Shown in pieces: positions 8,668-17,526 of a stretch of DNA of 38,782 nt; positions within the stretch are counted from its first letter, which is position 1, and each line of letters starts with the position of its first letter. Source of the stretch: Clostridiales bacterium. Its GTDB lineage: Bacteria > Bacillota_A > Clostridia > Oscillospirales > Oscillospiraceae. The stretch lies in assembly GCA_014799485.1 (NCBI GenBank), contig JAAVHY010000034.1:1-38782 (forward strand). Reading direction: 5' to 3'. The notes under the pieces are model-generated. The model did not search any database and was not told where the DNA came from. It was given only the letters and a program-made list of their open reading frames with translations. The position numbers and the translations under genes are program-made.

Positions 8668-9789
8668 ATGCTGCAATTTGACGAATACCGGGTGAAGCTC
8701 AACAACCTGAAGCCCGACCTGGACAAGCTGGGCCGCGCCCTGGACCTGGAGGCCGCCGAGCGGGAGCTGGACGAGCTGCGCGCCCAGTCCGCCTCCGACG
8801 GCTTTTGGGACAATGTGGACAAGGCCCGGAAGGTCCAGCAGCGCATCAGCAGCCTGGAGGGCAAGGTAAACGCCCAGGCCAAGCGGGAGTCCACCTGGGA
8901 CGATCTGATGGTGCTGTGCGAGATGGGCAACGAGGAGGAGGACGAGTCCCTCATCCCCGAGGTGGAGGCCGGCTTCGAGGCCTTGGTGAAAGAGATGGAG
9001 ACGGCCCGGCTGTCCACCCTGCTGTCCGGGGAATACGACGGCTCCACCGCCATCGTCTCCCTCCAGGCGGGGGCGGGGGGCACCGAGGCCCAGGACTGGG
9101 CCCAGATGCTCTACCGCATGTACACCCGCTGGGCGGAGCGTCACGGCTTCACCTATTCCGTGCTGGACTACCAGGACGGGGACGAGGCGGGCATCAAGTC
9201 CGCCGCCATCCGCATCGAGGGGGACAACGCCTACGGCTACCTGAAGAGCGAGCACGGCGTCCACCGCCTGGTGCGCATCTCCCCCTTCGACGCCAACGCC
9301 CGCCGTCAGACCTCCTTCGCCGCGGTGGAGGTCATGCCCGAGCTGGACGACAGCGTGGAGGTGGACATCCGGGACGAGGACATCGAGCGCCAGGTGTACC
9401 GCTCCTCCGGCGCGGGCGGACAGCACATCAACAAGACCTCCTCCGCCGTCCGGCTGATCCACAAGCCCACGGGCATCGTGGTGTCCTGCCAGACCGAGCG
9501 CTCCCAGTTCCAGAACGAGGAGACCTGTATGAAAATGCTGCGCTCCAAGCTGATGCAGATCAAGGAGCAGGAGCATTTGGACAAGATCTCCGACATCAAG
9601 GGCGTACAGCTCAAGATCGAGTGGGGCAGCCAGATCCGCTCCTATGTGTTCATGCCCTACCAGCTGGTGAAGGACAACCGCACCGCCTTCGAGACCTCCA
9701 ACGTCAACGGGGTCATGGACGGCGACCTGGACGGCTTCATCAACGCCTACCTCACCGCCGCCGCCACCGGCAGCTGGGCAACCAAATAA
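8668..9789 (+). CDS. prfB: Peptide chain release factor 2
   Basis: A 373-residue class I release factor that reads UGA and UAA and triggers peptide release. The start ATG 8668 follows AAGGA (8653-8657). The codon-recognition tripeptide SPF is at 205-207 and the catalytic GGQ is at 250-252 within SSGAGGQHINKT, as needed for RF2. Many bacteria place an in-frame UGA near codon 25 and need a +1 frameshift to make RF2. Here that region reads LDKLGRALDLEAA without interruption, so the autoregulatory frameshift is absent. Single-gene unit with a strong promoter and terminator. Confidence 0.97.
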   Translation: MLQFDEYRVKLNNLKPDLDKLGRALDLEAAERELDELRAQSASDGFWDNVDKARKVQQRISSLEGKVNAQAKRESTWDDLMVLCEMGNEEEDESLIPEVEAGFEALVKEMETARLSTLLSGEYDGSTAIVSLQAGAGGTEAQDWAQMLYRMYTRWAERHGFTYSVLDYQDGDEAGIKSAAIRIEGDNAYGYLKSEHGVHRLVRISPFDANARRQTSFAAVEVMPELDDSVEVDIRDEDIERQVYRSSGAGGQHINKTSSAVRLIHKPTGIVVSCQTERSQFQNEETCMKMLRSKLMQIKEQEHLDKISDIKGVQLKIEWGSQIRSYVFMPYQLVKDNRTAFETSNVNGVMDGDLDGFINAYLTAAATGSWATK

Positions 9790-9795
9790 TGAGAA

Positions 9796-9827
9796 CGGGC
9801 CCCGGTCAAAGGACCGGGGCCCGTTTT
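9796..9827 (+). terminator. prfB terminator
   Basis: 12-bp perfect stem CGGGCCCCGGTC/GACCGGGGCCCG with AAAG loop and TTTT. Confidence 0.85.
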
Positions 9828-9871
9828 GCGCGGGGGCGGAAGAGAAATTTGGATAAACAGAGCAAATGTGG

Positions 9872-9900
9872 TTGAAAAAGCGGGGGGAAGCCCGTATAAT
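9872..9900 (+). promoter_or_regulatory. Promoter of the 5'-nucleotidase gene
   Basis: -35 TTGAAA (9872-9877), 17-nt spacer, perfect -10 TATAAT (9895-9900). Confidence 0.8.
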
Positions 9901-9971
9901 AGCAGGTACAGACGGTCAGCCTGGGGAAAGAAGGGCCGGCTGGATGAAGAAAAGAAGGGAAAGGTGAACCA

Positions 9972-11891
9972 ATGAAAGCAAAGAGCAAGCTGCTGGCGCT
10001 GCTGCTGGCACTGGTCATGGCCGTTGGCCTGGCCGTACCCGGGTTCGCGGCCCCGGCCGGCGACAAGCCGGAAGAGGGCAAAATCGTCATCCTCCACACC
10101 AACGATGTCCACTGCGGCATCGACCATGTGGTCAAGGACGACGTCGTCACCGGCATCGGCTACGCGGGTGTGGCCGCCTACAAGGCCGACATGGAGGCCC
10201 AGTACGGCGAGGGCAATGTCACCCTGATCGACGCGGGCGACGCCATCCAGGGCGGCCCCATCGGCACCCTGACCAAAGGCTCCGCCATCGTGGAGATCAT
10301 GAACAAGGTGGGCTACGGCCTGGCCATCCCCGGCAACCACGAGTTCGACTACGGCATGGACAACTTCCTGTCCCTGGCCAAAGACACGGCGGAGTATACC
10401 TACATCTGCTCCAACTTCACCGACCTGGACGGCAACGCTGTGTTTGACGCCTATAAGGTCGTCTCCTACGGCGAGGTGAAGGTGGGCTACGTGGGCATCG
10501 ACACCCCCGAGACCTTCACCAAGTCCACCCCCACCTATTTCCAGAACGACAAGGGCGAGTATATCTACAGCTTCCAGCAGGGGAACGCGGGCAAGGACCT
10601 GTATGCCGCCGTGCAGAAGGCCGTGGATGCCGCCATTGCTGACGGCGCCGACTACGTGGTGGCCGTGGGCCATCTGGGCGACGACGGTTCCACCCAGGAG
10701 TGGAAGGCTCAGAGCGTGATCGCCAACACCACCGGCATCGATGTGTTCATCGACGGCCACTCTCACGAGCAGATCGAGAAGACCGTGGCCAACAAGGACG
10801 GCAAGGACGTGGTGTGGGCCCAGACCGGCACCAAGCTGGCCGCCATCGGCAAGATCGTCATCGACACCGAATCCGGCGAGATTGCCCATGAGCTGGTCAC
10901 CGGCTATGACAAGCAGGACGAGGCCGTGGCCGCCTTTGTGAAGGAGAAGAACGACGCCTTTGAGGCGGAGCTGAAAAAGGTCGTGGCCACCTCCGAAGTG
11001 GATCTGACCACTCTGGACGCTGAGGGCAGCCGTCTGGTCCGCAGCGGCGAGACCAACCTGGGCGACCTGTGCGCCGATGCCTACCGCACCATGCTGGGCG
11101 CCGACGTGGCGTTCGTCAACGGCGGCGGTGTCCGCGCCAATATCGCCGCAGGCGATATCACCTATGAGGACATCATCAGCGTCCATCCCTTCGGCAACGA
11201 GGCCTGCCTGGTGGAGACCACCGGCCAGAAGATCCTGGACGCCCTGGAGTTCGGCGCCCGCAACTACCCCGAGGAGAACGGCGGCTTCCTCCAGGTCTCC
11301 GGCGTGACCTACACCATCAACGCCGGCGTCCCCTCCTCCGTGGTCACGAACGATGAGCAGGAGTTCGTGAAGGTGGACGGCGCGTACCGCGTCAGCGACG
11401 TGAAAGTGAACGGTGAGCCGCTGGATGTGAACAAGACCTACACCCTGGCCTCCCACAACTATATGCTCAAGAGCGGCGGCGACGGCTTCGTGATGTTCAA
11501 GACCGACAAGCTGCTCAAGGACTGCGTGATGATCGACAACGCCGTGCTCATCAACTACATCGTGGACGAGCTGGGCGGCAAGGTCACCGCTGAGCAGTAC
11601 GGCGAGTCCCAGGGCCGCATCACCATCAAGGAGGCCCAGGTCGAGCCCGAGCCTGACCCTGTGGAGCCCGGTCCCGTGGAGCCCGCCCCCGAGCCCGAGC
11701 CTGTGGAGCCCGCCCCCGCGCAGTCCGAGGGCACTTACACCGTGGTCCGGGGCGACAACCTGTCCAAGATCGCCAAGGCCCAGTACGGCGACAGCTCCAA
11801 GTGGCGCGTCATCTACGAGGCCAACAAGGGCACCATCAAGGATCCCAACAAGATCTGGGTCGGCCAGATCCTGGTGATCCCCGCGGCGTAA
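9972..11891 (+). CDS. Secreted 5'-nucleotidase/UshA-type phosphoesterase with C-terminal LysM
   Basis: A 639-residue exported protein. A signal peptide (MKAKSKLLALLLALVMAVGL) ends near AAPA at residue ~27. The metallophosphatase domain carries the dinuclear-metal motifs HTNDVH (42-47), DAGD (87-90), GNHEFD (121-126) and DGHSHE. It is followed by the 5'-nucleotidase C-terminal domain (RSGETNLGDL, NGGGVRANI), which binds the nucleotide base. Residues ~555-585 are a Pro-Glu-Val repeat linker, and the last ~54 residues are one LysM domain (GTYTVVRGDNLSKIAKAQYG), which binds peptidoglycan and should keep the enzyme in the wall. Likely reaction: removal of phosphate from extracellular nucleotides or UDP-sugars for salvage. 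Codon use is slightly less GC-extreme, consistent with high expression. Confidence 0.92.
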   Translation: MKAKSKLLALLLALVMAVGLAVPGFAAPAGDKPEEGKIVILHTNDVHCGIDHVVKDDVVTGIGYAGVAAYKADMEAQYGEGNVTLIDAGDAIQGGPIGTLTKGSAIVEIMNKVGYGLAIPGNHEFDYGMDNFLSLAKDTAEYTYICSNFTDLDGNAVFDAYKVVSYGEVKVGYVGIDTPETFTKSTPTYFQNDKGEYIYSFQQGNAGKDLYAAVQKAVDAAIADGADYVVAVGHLGDDGSTQEWKAQSVIANTTGIDVFIDGHSHEQIEKTVANKDGKDVVWAQTGTKLAAIGKIVIDTESGEIAHELVTGYDKQDEAVAAFVKEKNDAFEAELKKVVATSEVDLTTLDAEGSRLVRSGETNLGDLCADAYRTMLGADVAFVNGGGVRANIAAGDITYEDIISVHPFGNEACLVETTGQKILDALEFGARNYPEENGGFLQVSGVTYTINAGVPSSVVTNDEQEFVKVDGAYRVSDVKVNGEPLDVNKTYTLASHNYMLKSGGDGFVMFKTDKLLKDCVMIDNAVLINYIVDELGGKVTAEQYGESQGRITIKEAQVEPEPDPVEPGPVEPAPEPEPVEPAPAQSEGTYTVVRGDNLSKIAKAQYGDSSKWRVIYEANKGTIKDPNKIWVGQILVIPAA

Positions 11892-11902
11892 ATAAAACTT
11901 TA

Positions 11903-11935
11903 AGCCCGTCCGCCAAATTGGCGGACGGGCTTTTT
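11903..11935. terminator. Bidirectional terminator
   Basis: Perfect 12-bp stem AGCCCGTCCGCC/GGCGGACGGGCT with AAATT loop. TTTTT on the plus side and a T-rich tail on the minus side serve the two convergent genes. Confidence 0.85.
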
Positions 11936-11937
11936 GT

Positions 11938-12969
11938 TCATGGGTGTACGATGTGCAGCGCCTCGGCGGGCACCTCCTCCTGGTAGATACCCAGGCCGTT
12001 CACCAGATCCAGCGCCGCCTGGTCGTCCAGCTGCCAGTAGGGGGACACCCACTTGCCCTCCAGCGCGCCGGTGTCCAGGGCGGTGTCCAGGTCCATGCCG
12101 ATGGCCTGGGTGCCGAACCACACCATATCGTTCAGCGGCATACTGCTCTTCACATACTTGCTGAAGGTGTTGATGAGGGAGGTGACCTTGGTGGCGTTGG
12201 ACGGGGTGATGGTCTGCTTCACCAGGGCGGTGAGGAACGCCCGCTGGGTGGCGGCCCGGCCGATGTCCGCGCTGGCGTAGCAGTTGCGGCAGCGCACCAC
12301 GCCCTCGGCCTGCCTCCCGTCAAGCAGCTGGTAGCCCGCCTTGATGTCGATGGCCAGGTCGCCGTAGGGGTCGGCGTAGAACATATCCACCGGGACGTTG
12401 AAGTATACCCCGCCGATCTCGTTCACGATCTCCCGGAAGGCCTTGGTGTTCACCGTCACGTAGTAGTCCACGGGCACCGCCAGCAGCTCGGACACGGCGG
12501 AGGCGGTGGCCTTCGCCCCGCCGCTGGAGTAGAGGGCGTTGATCTTGCGGTACTTGCCGTCGGAACGGACCACCGTGTCCCGGGGAATGGAGATCAGGGA
12601 GGCGGTTTTGGCCCCGGTGTCGAACACCCCCAGCATGATGGTATCGCTGCCGCCCTGGTCGGCCACCCCCAGCAGCAGGCAGGTGTACACCCCTTCCCGG
12701 CGGGTGAGCACCAGGGGGGTTGGGGTGGGGACGGGGTCGGCGGAGCTGTCCGGGTCCTCCGTTTCCCCCGGCCCGGCGGAGACCTCCACCGGCCTGGGGG
12801 GGATGACGACCTGGTTGTCCACAGTGGGTTTGGGGGCGAATATCTTCAGCGCGGCGTACCCGACCACCACGACGAGGGAGAGGACGAACAGCGTGATGTA
12901 CAGTCCCTTGGCCAGCCGCTCGAGGAAGGGGGGCTGGCGCTTGACCTTGCGCTTGGGTGAATTGCTCAT
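11938..12969 (-). CDS. LytR-CpsA-Psr (LCP) family cell-wall glycopolymer ligase
   Basis: A 343-residue protein; the start ATG 12969 follows AAAGGA. It has a basic cytoplasmic N-terminus (MSNSPKRKVKRQPPF), one TM helix at about 22-44 and a Pro/Glu-rich linker, then an extracellular LCP domain. Typical features are GSDTIMLGVFD and SIPRDTVV at the start of the domain, and the arginines in VRCRN and GRAATQRAF that bind the polyprenyl pyrophosphate. Characterised LCP enzymes attach teichoic acids or capsular polymers to peptidoglycan; which polymer is used here cannot be told. Monocistronic, with its own promoter at 13040-13068, divergent from the ABC importer operon. Confidence 0.93.
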   Translation of the reverse strand: MSNSPKRKVKRQPPFLERLAKGLYITLFVLSLVVVVGYAALKIFAPKPTVDNQVVIPPRPVEVSAGPGETEDPDSSADPVPTPTPLVLTRREGVYTCLLLGVADQGGSDTIMLGVFDTGAKTASLISIPRDTVVRSDGKYRKINALYSSGGAKATASAVSELLAVPVDYYVTVNTKAFREIVNEIGGVYFNVPVDMFYADPYGDLAIDIKAGYQLLDGRQAEGVVRCRNCYASADIGRAATQRAFLTALVKQTITPSNATKVTSLINTFSKYVKSSMPLNDMVWFGTQAIGMDLDTALDTGALEGKWVSPYWQLDDQAALDLVNGLGIYQEEVPAEALHIVHP

Positions 12970-13039
12970 GGAAACGGCATCCTTTCAAAAGAGGGCCTGT
13001 CGAATGCCCTCGCATTATGTCAACTTTGCGGCGCCCCTT

Positions 13040-13068
13040 AGTATAGCGGAGTCCGCTGGAAAAAACAA
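13040..13068 (-). promoter_or_regulatory. LCP gene promoter
   Basis: On the minus strand, -35 TTGTTT (13063-13068), 17-nt spacer, -10 TATACT (13040-13045). Confidence 0.65.
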
Positions 13069-13115
13069 GGGGGCGTTCGTTAAGAAACGGTAAATAAATT
13101 GGGCGGTTCCAACTA

Positions 13116-13144
13116 TTGACATCGGGAGCTTGGGCGATTACAAT
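13116..13144 (+). promoter_or_regulatory. ABC importer operon promoter
   Basis: Perfect -35 TTGACA (13116-13121), 17-nt spacer, -10 TACAAT (13139-13144). Confidence 0.8.
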
Positions 13145-13215
13145 CAAAGCCGTACCAATTCCACACCCCGCGGGTGGGGATTTCCCCGCCCCGATCAAGA
13201 AAGGACTGCTTACCC

Positions 13216-14301
13216 ATGAAACATCGGAAACTGCCGGCACTGCTGCTGGTTTTTTCGCTGCTGTTCGCCCTTTGCGCCTGCAAACCCGCGGCGGAGGATC
13301 CCTCTGACAGCCCCTCCGAGGAGGCTTCCGCGCCCGCCGGACCATCCCAGGAGCCGTCCGCAGAACCGTCTGAGGCGCCCGGCGACGAGCAGCCGGCGAT
13401 CCGCCTGGCGGTGCTGTCCGGCCCCACCGGCGTGGGGGCCGCCAAACTGCTGGACAACATCGACAACAACTCCGCCGCCCTCCAGGGACGCGGCTACACC
13501 TACACCATCGAAACTGACAACAGCGCGCTGGTGGCGGGGCTGTCCAGCGGCGAGATCGACATCGCCACCGTGGCCTCCAACGTGGCGGTGAACCTGTACA
13601 ACAAGACGGACGGCGGGGTGGAGATCATCGCCGTGGGCACCCTGGGCGTGCTCCACATCCTGGAGAGCGGCGGGAACTCCAGCATCAACAGCCTGTCCGA
13701 CCTGGCGGGCAAGACCGTCTACGCCGCCGGCCAGGGCGCTAACCCGGAGTATATTTTGCGCTATTTATTACAGGAAAACGGCCTGGAGATCGGCAAGGAC
13801 GTGGAGGTGGTCTTCGCCGACGCCTCTGAGATCAGCGCCAAGCTGCTGTCCGGCGAGATCGAGTGCGCCATGCTGCCCGTCCCCGCCGCCACCGCCGCCA
13901 TTATAAAGAGCGAGGGCAAGGTGCGTCAGGCGGTGGACATGACCGAGGCCTGGGACAGCCTGAAAAACGGCAGCAAGCTCATCATGACCGCCGTGGTGGC
14001 CCGCACCGAGTTCGCCGAGGCCCACCCGGATCAGGTCGCCGCGTTCCTTGCCGACTATGAGGCGTCCATCGACTTTGTGAACAACAACGTGGACGCGGCG
14101 GCAGAGCTGGTGGCGGGCTACGGCATCACCCCCAGCGCGGGCATCGCCAAGCAGGCCATCCCCCAGTGCCACCTGGCCTTTATTTCCGGCCCGGACATGG
14201 TGGCCTCTATCTCCGACTACTACTCTGTGCTGTGGTCCATCGACCCAGCGGCGGTGGGCGGCTCCCTGCCTGACGACGGCATCTACTTCCTGTCCAATTG
14301 A
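13216..14301 (+). CDS. ABC importer substrate-binding lipoprotein (NMT1/SsuA-like)
   Basis: A 361-residue protein. ATG 13216 is chosen because AAAGGA (13199-13204) precedes it and it opens a lipoprotein signal MKHRKLPALLLVFSLLFALCAC with lipobox LCA-C. A Ser/Pro/Glu linker follows, then a periplasmic-binding fold of the NMT1/THI5/SsuA class: GPTGVGAAKLLD, LSSGEIDIATVASNVA, LAGKTVYAAGQGANPEY and LSGEIECAMLPVPAA. Members bind thiamine precursors, alkanesulfonates, taurine or nitrate-like anions; no TPP riboswitch or sulfur gene nearby settles the ligand. First gene of a three-gene operon; its stop overlaps the next start. Confidence 0.88.
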   Translation: MKHRKLPALLLVFSLLFALCACKPAAEDPSDSPSEEASAPAGPSQEPSAEPSEAPGDEQPAIRLAVLSGPTGVGAAKLLDNIDNNSAALQGRGYTYTIETDNSALVAGLSSGEIDIATVASNVAVNLYNKTDGGVEIIAVGTLGVLHILESGGNSSINSLSDLAGKTVYAAGQGANPEYILRYLLQENGLEIGKDVEVVFADASEISAKLLSGEIECAMLPVPAATAAIIKSEGKVRQAVDMTEAWDSLKNGSKLIMTAVVARTEFAEAHPDQVAAFLADYEASIDFVNNNVDAAAELVAGYGITPSAGIAKQAIPQCHLAFISGPDMVASISDYYSVLWSIDPAAVGGSLPDDGIYFLSN

Positions 14302-15032
14302 AAACCACGCTGAAAACCGCCGCGCCCCTGGTTTTCTGGCTGGGGGTGTGGCAGCTGGCGGCCCTGGCGGTGGGGCGGGAACTGCTCCTCCCCGGCCCGG
14401 CGGCGGTGGGGCGCAGCCTGCTGGCCCTGGCCGGGACGGCTGATTTCTGGCTGTCCGTGGGGGCCACTCTGGGGCGGGTATTCCTGGGCCTCGCCTGGGG
14501 GGCGGCGGCGGGGACGGCCCTGGCCTTCCTCACCCACTTCTCCCCCTGGGCCGACCGGCTCGTTTCCCCGGCCATCCGGGTGGTGCGGGCCACGCCGGTG
14601 GTGTCCTTCATCCTGCTGGTGTACCTGTGGGTGGCCCGGGCCGCCATCCCCTGGGTCATCTCCGGGCTGATGGTGCTGCCGGTGGTGTGGGGCTCGCTGT
14701 CGGCGGGGCTGTCCGCCCTGGACGGCAAGCTGCTGGAATTCGCCCGGGCCTACCGCTTTTCCCGGGCCAAGACCCTGGGGCTCATCTATCTGCCCGCCCT
14801 GCGGCCCCATTTTTCCGCCGGACTGCTCACCGCCTTCGGACTGGCCTGGAAGTCCGGGGTGGCAGCGGAGGTCATCTGCCCCCCGGCCAGGGCCATCGGC
14901 TCCCGCATCCAGCAGGCCAAATTGGGGCTGGAGACCCCCGACCTGTTCGCCTGGACGCTGACCATCGTGGCGCTGTCCCTGGCGCTGGAGGGCCTGTTCC
15001 GCCGGGCGCTGGAGAGGGGGCGCAAAGTGTGA
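14298..15032 (+). CDS. ABC importer permease (SsuC/ThiX-like)
   Basis: A 244-residue inner-membrane permease of the binding-protein-dependent class. The start is TTG at 14298, which overlaps the previous TGA stop in the sequence TTGA. No good ribosome binding site is seen, so translation is probably coupled to the upstream gene. It has about six hydrophobic segments and an EAA-type loop ([20 protein letters not shown]) that contacts the ATPase; the usual Gly of this loop is not obvious. Slightly shorter than SsuC (about 260). Forms a transporter with the flanking genes. Confidence 0.87.
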   Translation: MKTTLKTAAPLVFWLGVWQLAALAVGRELLLPGPAAVGRSLLALAGTADFWLSVGATLGRVFLGLAWGAAAGTALAFLTHFSPWADRLVSPAIRVVRATPVVSFILLVYLWVARAAIPWVISGLMVLPVVWGSLSAGLSALDGKLLEFARAYRFSRAKTLGLIYLPALRPHFSAGLLTAFGLAWKSGVAAEVICPPARAIGSRIQQAKLGLETPDLFAWTLTIVALSLALEGLFRRALERGRKV

Positions 15033-15610
15033 TCAAACTCCAGGATTTAACCCTGAGTTATGGGGACAAGCCGGTGCTGGACCGCTTTTCCCTGGAAATC
15101 CCGGACCGGGGCCTCACCGCCCTGTCCGGCCCCTCGGGCTGCGGCAAGACCACCCTGCTGCGGGTGATGGCGGGGCTGGCCAAGCAGTCGGGCGGCACGG
15201 TGTCCGGCGTGGACCCTGCCCGGGCGGCCTTCCTTTTTCAAGAGGACCGCTTGCTGCCCTGGCGCACGGTGGGACAGCACATCACCGACGTACTGCCCCG
15301 TGACCGCAGGGGGGAGCGGGACCGCTGGCTGGCCTTTGCCGAGCTTGCCGGGGAGGGGGATGCTTACCCCTCCGCCCTGTCCGGCGGCATGGCGAGGCGG
15401 CTGGCCCTGGCCCGGTGCGCGGCGCTGGGCGGGGACCTGCTCCTGCTGGACGAGCCCTTCGCCGGGGTGGACCCCCAGCGGACGGCGCGGATCTTGGAGC
15501 GCCTGCGGGCGCTGGACGTCCCCATCGTACTGGCTACCCACCAGTCCCGGGTGCTGGCCGCGTGCGACCGGGTCATCGCCCTGGACGGGCCTGTACTGAA
15601 ACGCGTATAA
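15029..15610 (+). CDS. ABC importer ATPase (SsuB/ThiZ-like), short
   Basis: A 193-residue nucleotide-binding subunit. The start is GTG 15029 overlapping the permease stop in GTGA, with GGAGAGGGG upstream. All catalytic elements are present: Walker [11 protein letters not shown]-loop [10 protein letters not shown] (SsuB/TauB-like), signature LSGGMARR, Walker B LLLLDEPF and H-loop THQ. It is 50-60 residues shorter than typical SsuB because it ends soon after the H-loop, lacking the C-terminal extension. Last gene of the operon, followed by a terminator. Confidence 0.9.
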   Translation: MIKLQDLTLSYGDKPVLDRFSLEIPDRGLTALSGPSGCGKTTLLRVMAGLAKQSGGTVSGVDPARAAFLFQEDRLLPWRTVGQHITDVLPRDRRGERDRWLAFAELAGEGDAYPSALSGGMARRLALARCAALGGDLLLLDEPFAGVDPQRTARILERLRALDVPIVLATHQSRVLAACDRVIALDGPVLKRV

Positions 15611-15637
15611 AAATCCCCCCGCGGCCGCGGGGGGATT
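15611..15637. terminator. Bidirectional terminator
   Basis: Near-perfect palindrome AAATCCCCCCGCGG/CCGCGGGGGGATTT with T-rich tails on both strands, between the ABC operon and rqcH. Confidence 0.85.
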
Positions 15638-15640
15638 TTC

Positions 15641-17389
15641 TTATCCTTTTTTTCCGTTCCGGAGCGCTCGCACGAGGTCTTCCCTTGGGGTGACATACAG
15701 GGTGCGGTAGGTGTTGTAGATGACATATCCCGGCTTGGCCCCGGCGGGCTTTTTCACCACTTTGACTGGGGTGTAGTCCACCGGCACCTGGCCCGACTCC
15801 CGGCCCTGGGAGAACCAGGCCGCCAGCATGGCCGCCTCGGTGAGCGACTGCTCGTCCGGCTCCGCCCCGCCGGTTTTCAGGATGACATGGGAGCCGTGGA
15901 GCTTCTGGGCGTGGAGCCACAGGTCCCGCTTGTCCGCGTCCTTGGTGGTCAGGCGGTCGTTCTGGCTGTTGTTCTTGCCCACCAGGATGGTGAGGCCGGA
16001 GGAGGAGCGGAACTCCATGGGCTTGGCGTGGACGATCTTCACCCGGCCCTTGGCGGTCATCTTCCGCTTGTGCTGTTTGAGGTAGCCGTTGTCCATCAAC
16101 TCCTGACGGATCTCCTGCAAATCCCTGTCCCCTTCGGACAGGGTGATCATCTGGAGCACGCTGTCCAGGTAGTCCAGCTCCCGGCGGTTCTTCTCCAGCT
16201 GGATGGTCAGCATTTCCTCCGCCTTCTGGGCCTTTTTGTAGTCCTTGTAATACTTGGCGGCGTTCTGCTGGGGGGTGAGCAGGGGGTCCAGGGGGATATC
16301 CACGTCCTTGCAGTCCGGGTCGTAATAGTTCTGCGCCCGGAGGACGGTCTGGCCCTTGCTCATCTGGTAGAAGTTGGTGGTAATGATGTCGCCGTACTGA
16401 CGCATCGTTTCCCGGTCGGCGCTTTTTGCCAGGTCGCCCTCCTGGTTGGCGATCTTCTTGGCGGTGCGGTTGCGGGCCTGGGTGACAGAGCGGATGAAGT
16501 CCTGGCCCCGCTGCTTCACCCGTTCCTGGGCCTCCTTCTGCTCGTAGAAGTCGTCCAGCAGCTCGGAGAAGGTGGGGTAGCGGCGCAGCTCCACCTTGGG
16601 GCCGTACTGCAAAACGGGCATGAAGGTGAAGTCCATGGGCTTGCCCTCTTTGAGCAGGACGGTGGGGGTGTAATCCCCGGCCCGCACCCTGTCCATCAAC
16701 TGGCAGAACCGCTCCGCCAGCCCTTCCCTGCCGCCCTCCCCCTGGAACACCAGCTCCCGGGCAATGAGGGGGGACAGGCCGTTGAAGCTGTCCAGCAGCC
16801 ATTTGTCCTGGCCGTCCCCCTCGGGGGCGTTGTCCAGCACAAAGGTCCGCAGTTCGTCGGGGGGCATGGCGGAGGGGTCCAGCCGCCCGGTGGGCTCGGG
16901 GGGCTGATAGTACAGCCCGGGCATGACGGGCCGCTTGACGGACAAATCCCCGTCCGCCCGGCGCATACAGTCGGTGACCCGGCCCGCCCCGTCCAGCATG
17001 ATGAGGTTGGATTTCCGGCCGATGCACTCCAGCACCAGCCGCCGCTCCACCCGGTCGCCCAGCTCGTCCAGCGTCTCGAAGCGGAAGTCCAGCAGCCGCT
17101 CCATGGGGGGCTGGGTGAGTTCTAAGAGCCGCGCCCCGGTGAAGTGCTTGCGCAGCAGCATACAGAACATGGGGGGCGTCTCCGGGTTCTCCCGGGGCAC
17201 CTTTGTGAGCTGGGCCCGGGGGTGGGCGGGGCTGGCGGACAGCAGCAGCCGCACGTTGTCCCGGCCGGCCCGCATATGGAGCACCGCCTCCTCCCGGGCG
17301 GGCTGGTAGAGCTTATCCACCTTGCCGCCGGTGAGCTTGTCCCGCAGTTCTCCAGCCAATGCTGTCATAAAAATAGCGTCAAAAGGCAT
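15641..17389 (-). CDS. rqcH: RqcH (NFACT/Rqc2 family ribosome quality control factor)
   Basis: A 582-residue protein. The start ATG 17389 (MPFDAIFMTALAGELRD) follows GGGAGG with 9-nt spacing; a longer reading would include the repeat-rich upstream gap. NFACT-N and HhH regions are followed by a coiled coil (~270-440; QEGDLAKSADRETMRQ, KAEEMLTIQLEKNRRELDYL) and the NFACT-R domain with KNNSQNDRLT and DLWLHAQKLHGSHVILKTGG. In Bacillus the protein binds obstructed 50S-peptidyl-tRNA complexes and recruits tRNA-Ala to add C-terminal alanine tails that mark the chain for degradation. Older annotations call it fibronectin-binding protein. Probably downstream of mrnC in one unit, 137 bp apart. Confidence 0.93.
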   Translation of the reverse strand: MPFDAIFMTALAGELRDKLTGGKVDKLYQPAREEAVLHMRAGRDNVRLLLSASPAHPRAQLTKVPRENPETPPMFCMLLRKHFTGARLLELTQPPMERLLDFRFETLDELGDRVERRLVLECIGRKSNLIMLDGAGRVTDCMRRADGDLSVKRPVMPGLYYQPPEPTGRLDPSAMPPDELRTFVLDNAPEGDGQDKWLLDSFNGLSPLIARELVFQGEGGREGLAERFCQLMDRVRAGDYTPTVLLKEGKPMDFTFMPVLQYGPKVELRRYPTFSELLDDFYEQKEAQERVKQRGQDFIRSVTQARNRTAKKIANQEGDLAKSADRETMRQYGDIITTNFYQMSKGQTVLRAQNYYDPDCKDVDIPLDPLLTPQQNAAKYYKDYKKAQKAEEMLTIQLEKNRRELDYLDSVLQMITLSEGDRDLQEIRQELMDNGYLKQHKRKMTAKGRVKIVHAKPMEFRSSSGLTILVGKNNSQNDRLTTKDADKRDLWLHAQKLHGSHVILKTGGAEPDEQSLTEAAMLAAWFSQGRESGQVPVDYTPVKVVKKPAGAKPGYVIYNTYRTLYVTPREDLVRALRNGKKG

Positions 17390-17390
17390 G

Positions 17391-17526
17391 AGGCTGTCCC
17401 TCCCAACCAAATTTCTGGGTCCCCGCAAAGCCGTCCTTTGGCTTTGTGGGGAGAGGAGGCGCAAGGGAGCGGCACACGGAATGGCCGCAAAGCCGTTCCG
17501 TGTAGAGCGGACTTTGCGCCGACGAG
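17391..17526 (-). repeat. Intergenic stretch with repeated GGCTTTGCGG hairpins
   Basis: On the minus strand two units share GGAACGGCTTTGCGG / GGACGGCTTTGCGG, each inside a hairpin: CACGGAA.../...TTCCGTG at about 17474-17501, and CCCCGCAAAGCC.../...GGCTTTGTGGGG at about 17420-17450. A third GCGCAAAGTCCGC lies near 17510. No ORF with a ribosome binding site is seen. Confidence 0.5.

Noticed and set aside
8668..8760. Programmed +1 frameshift in prfB
   Set aside because: No in-frame UGA occurs near codon 25; the frame is continuous from ATG 8668.
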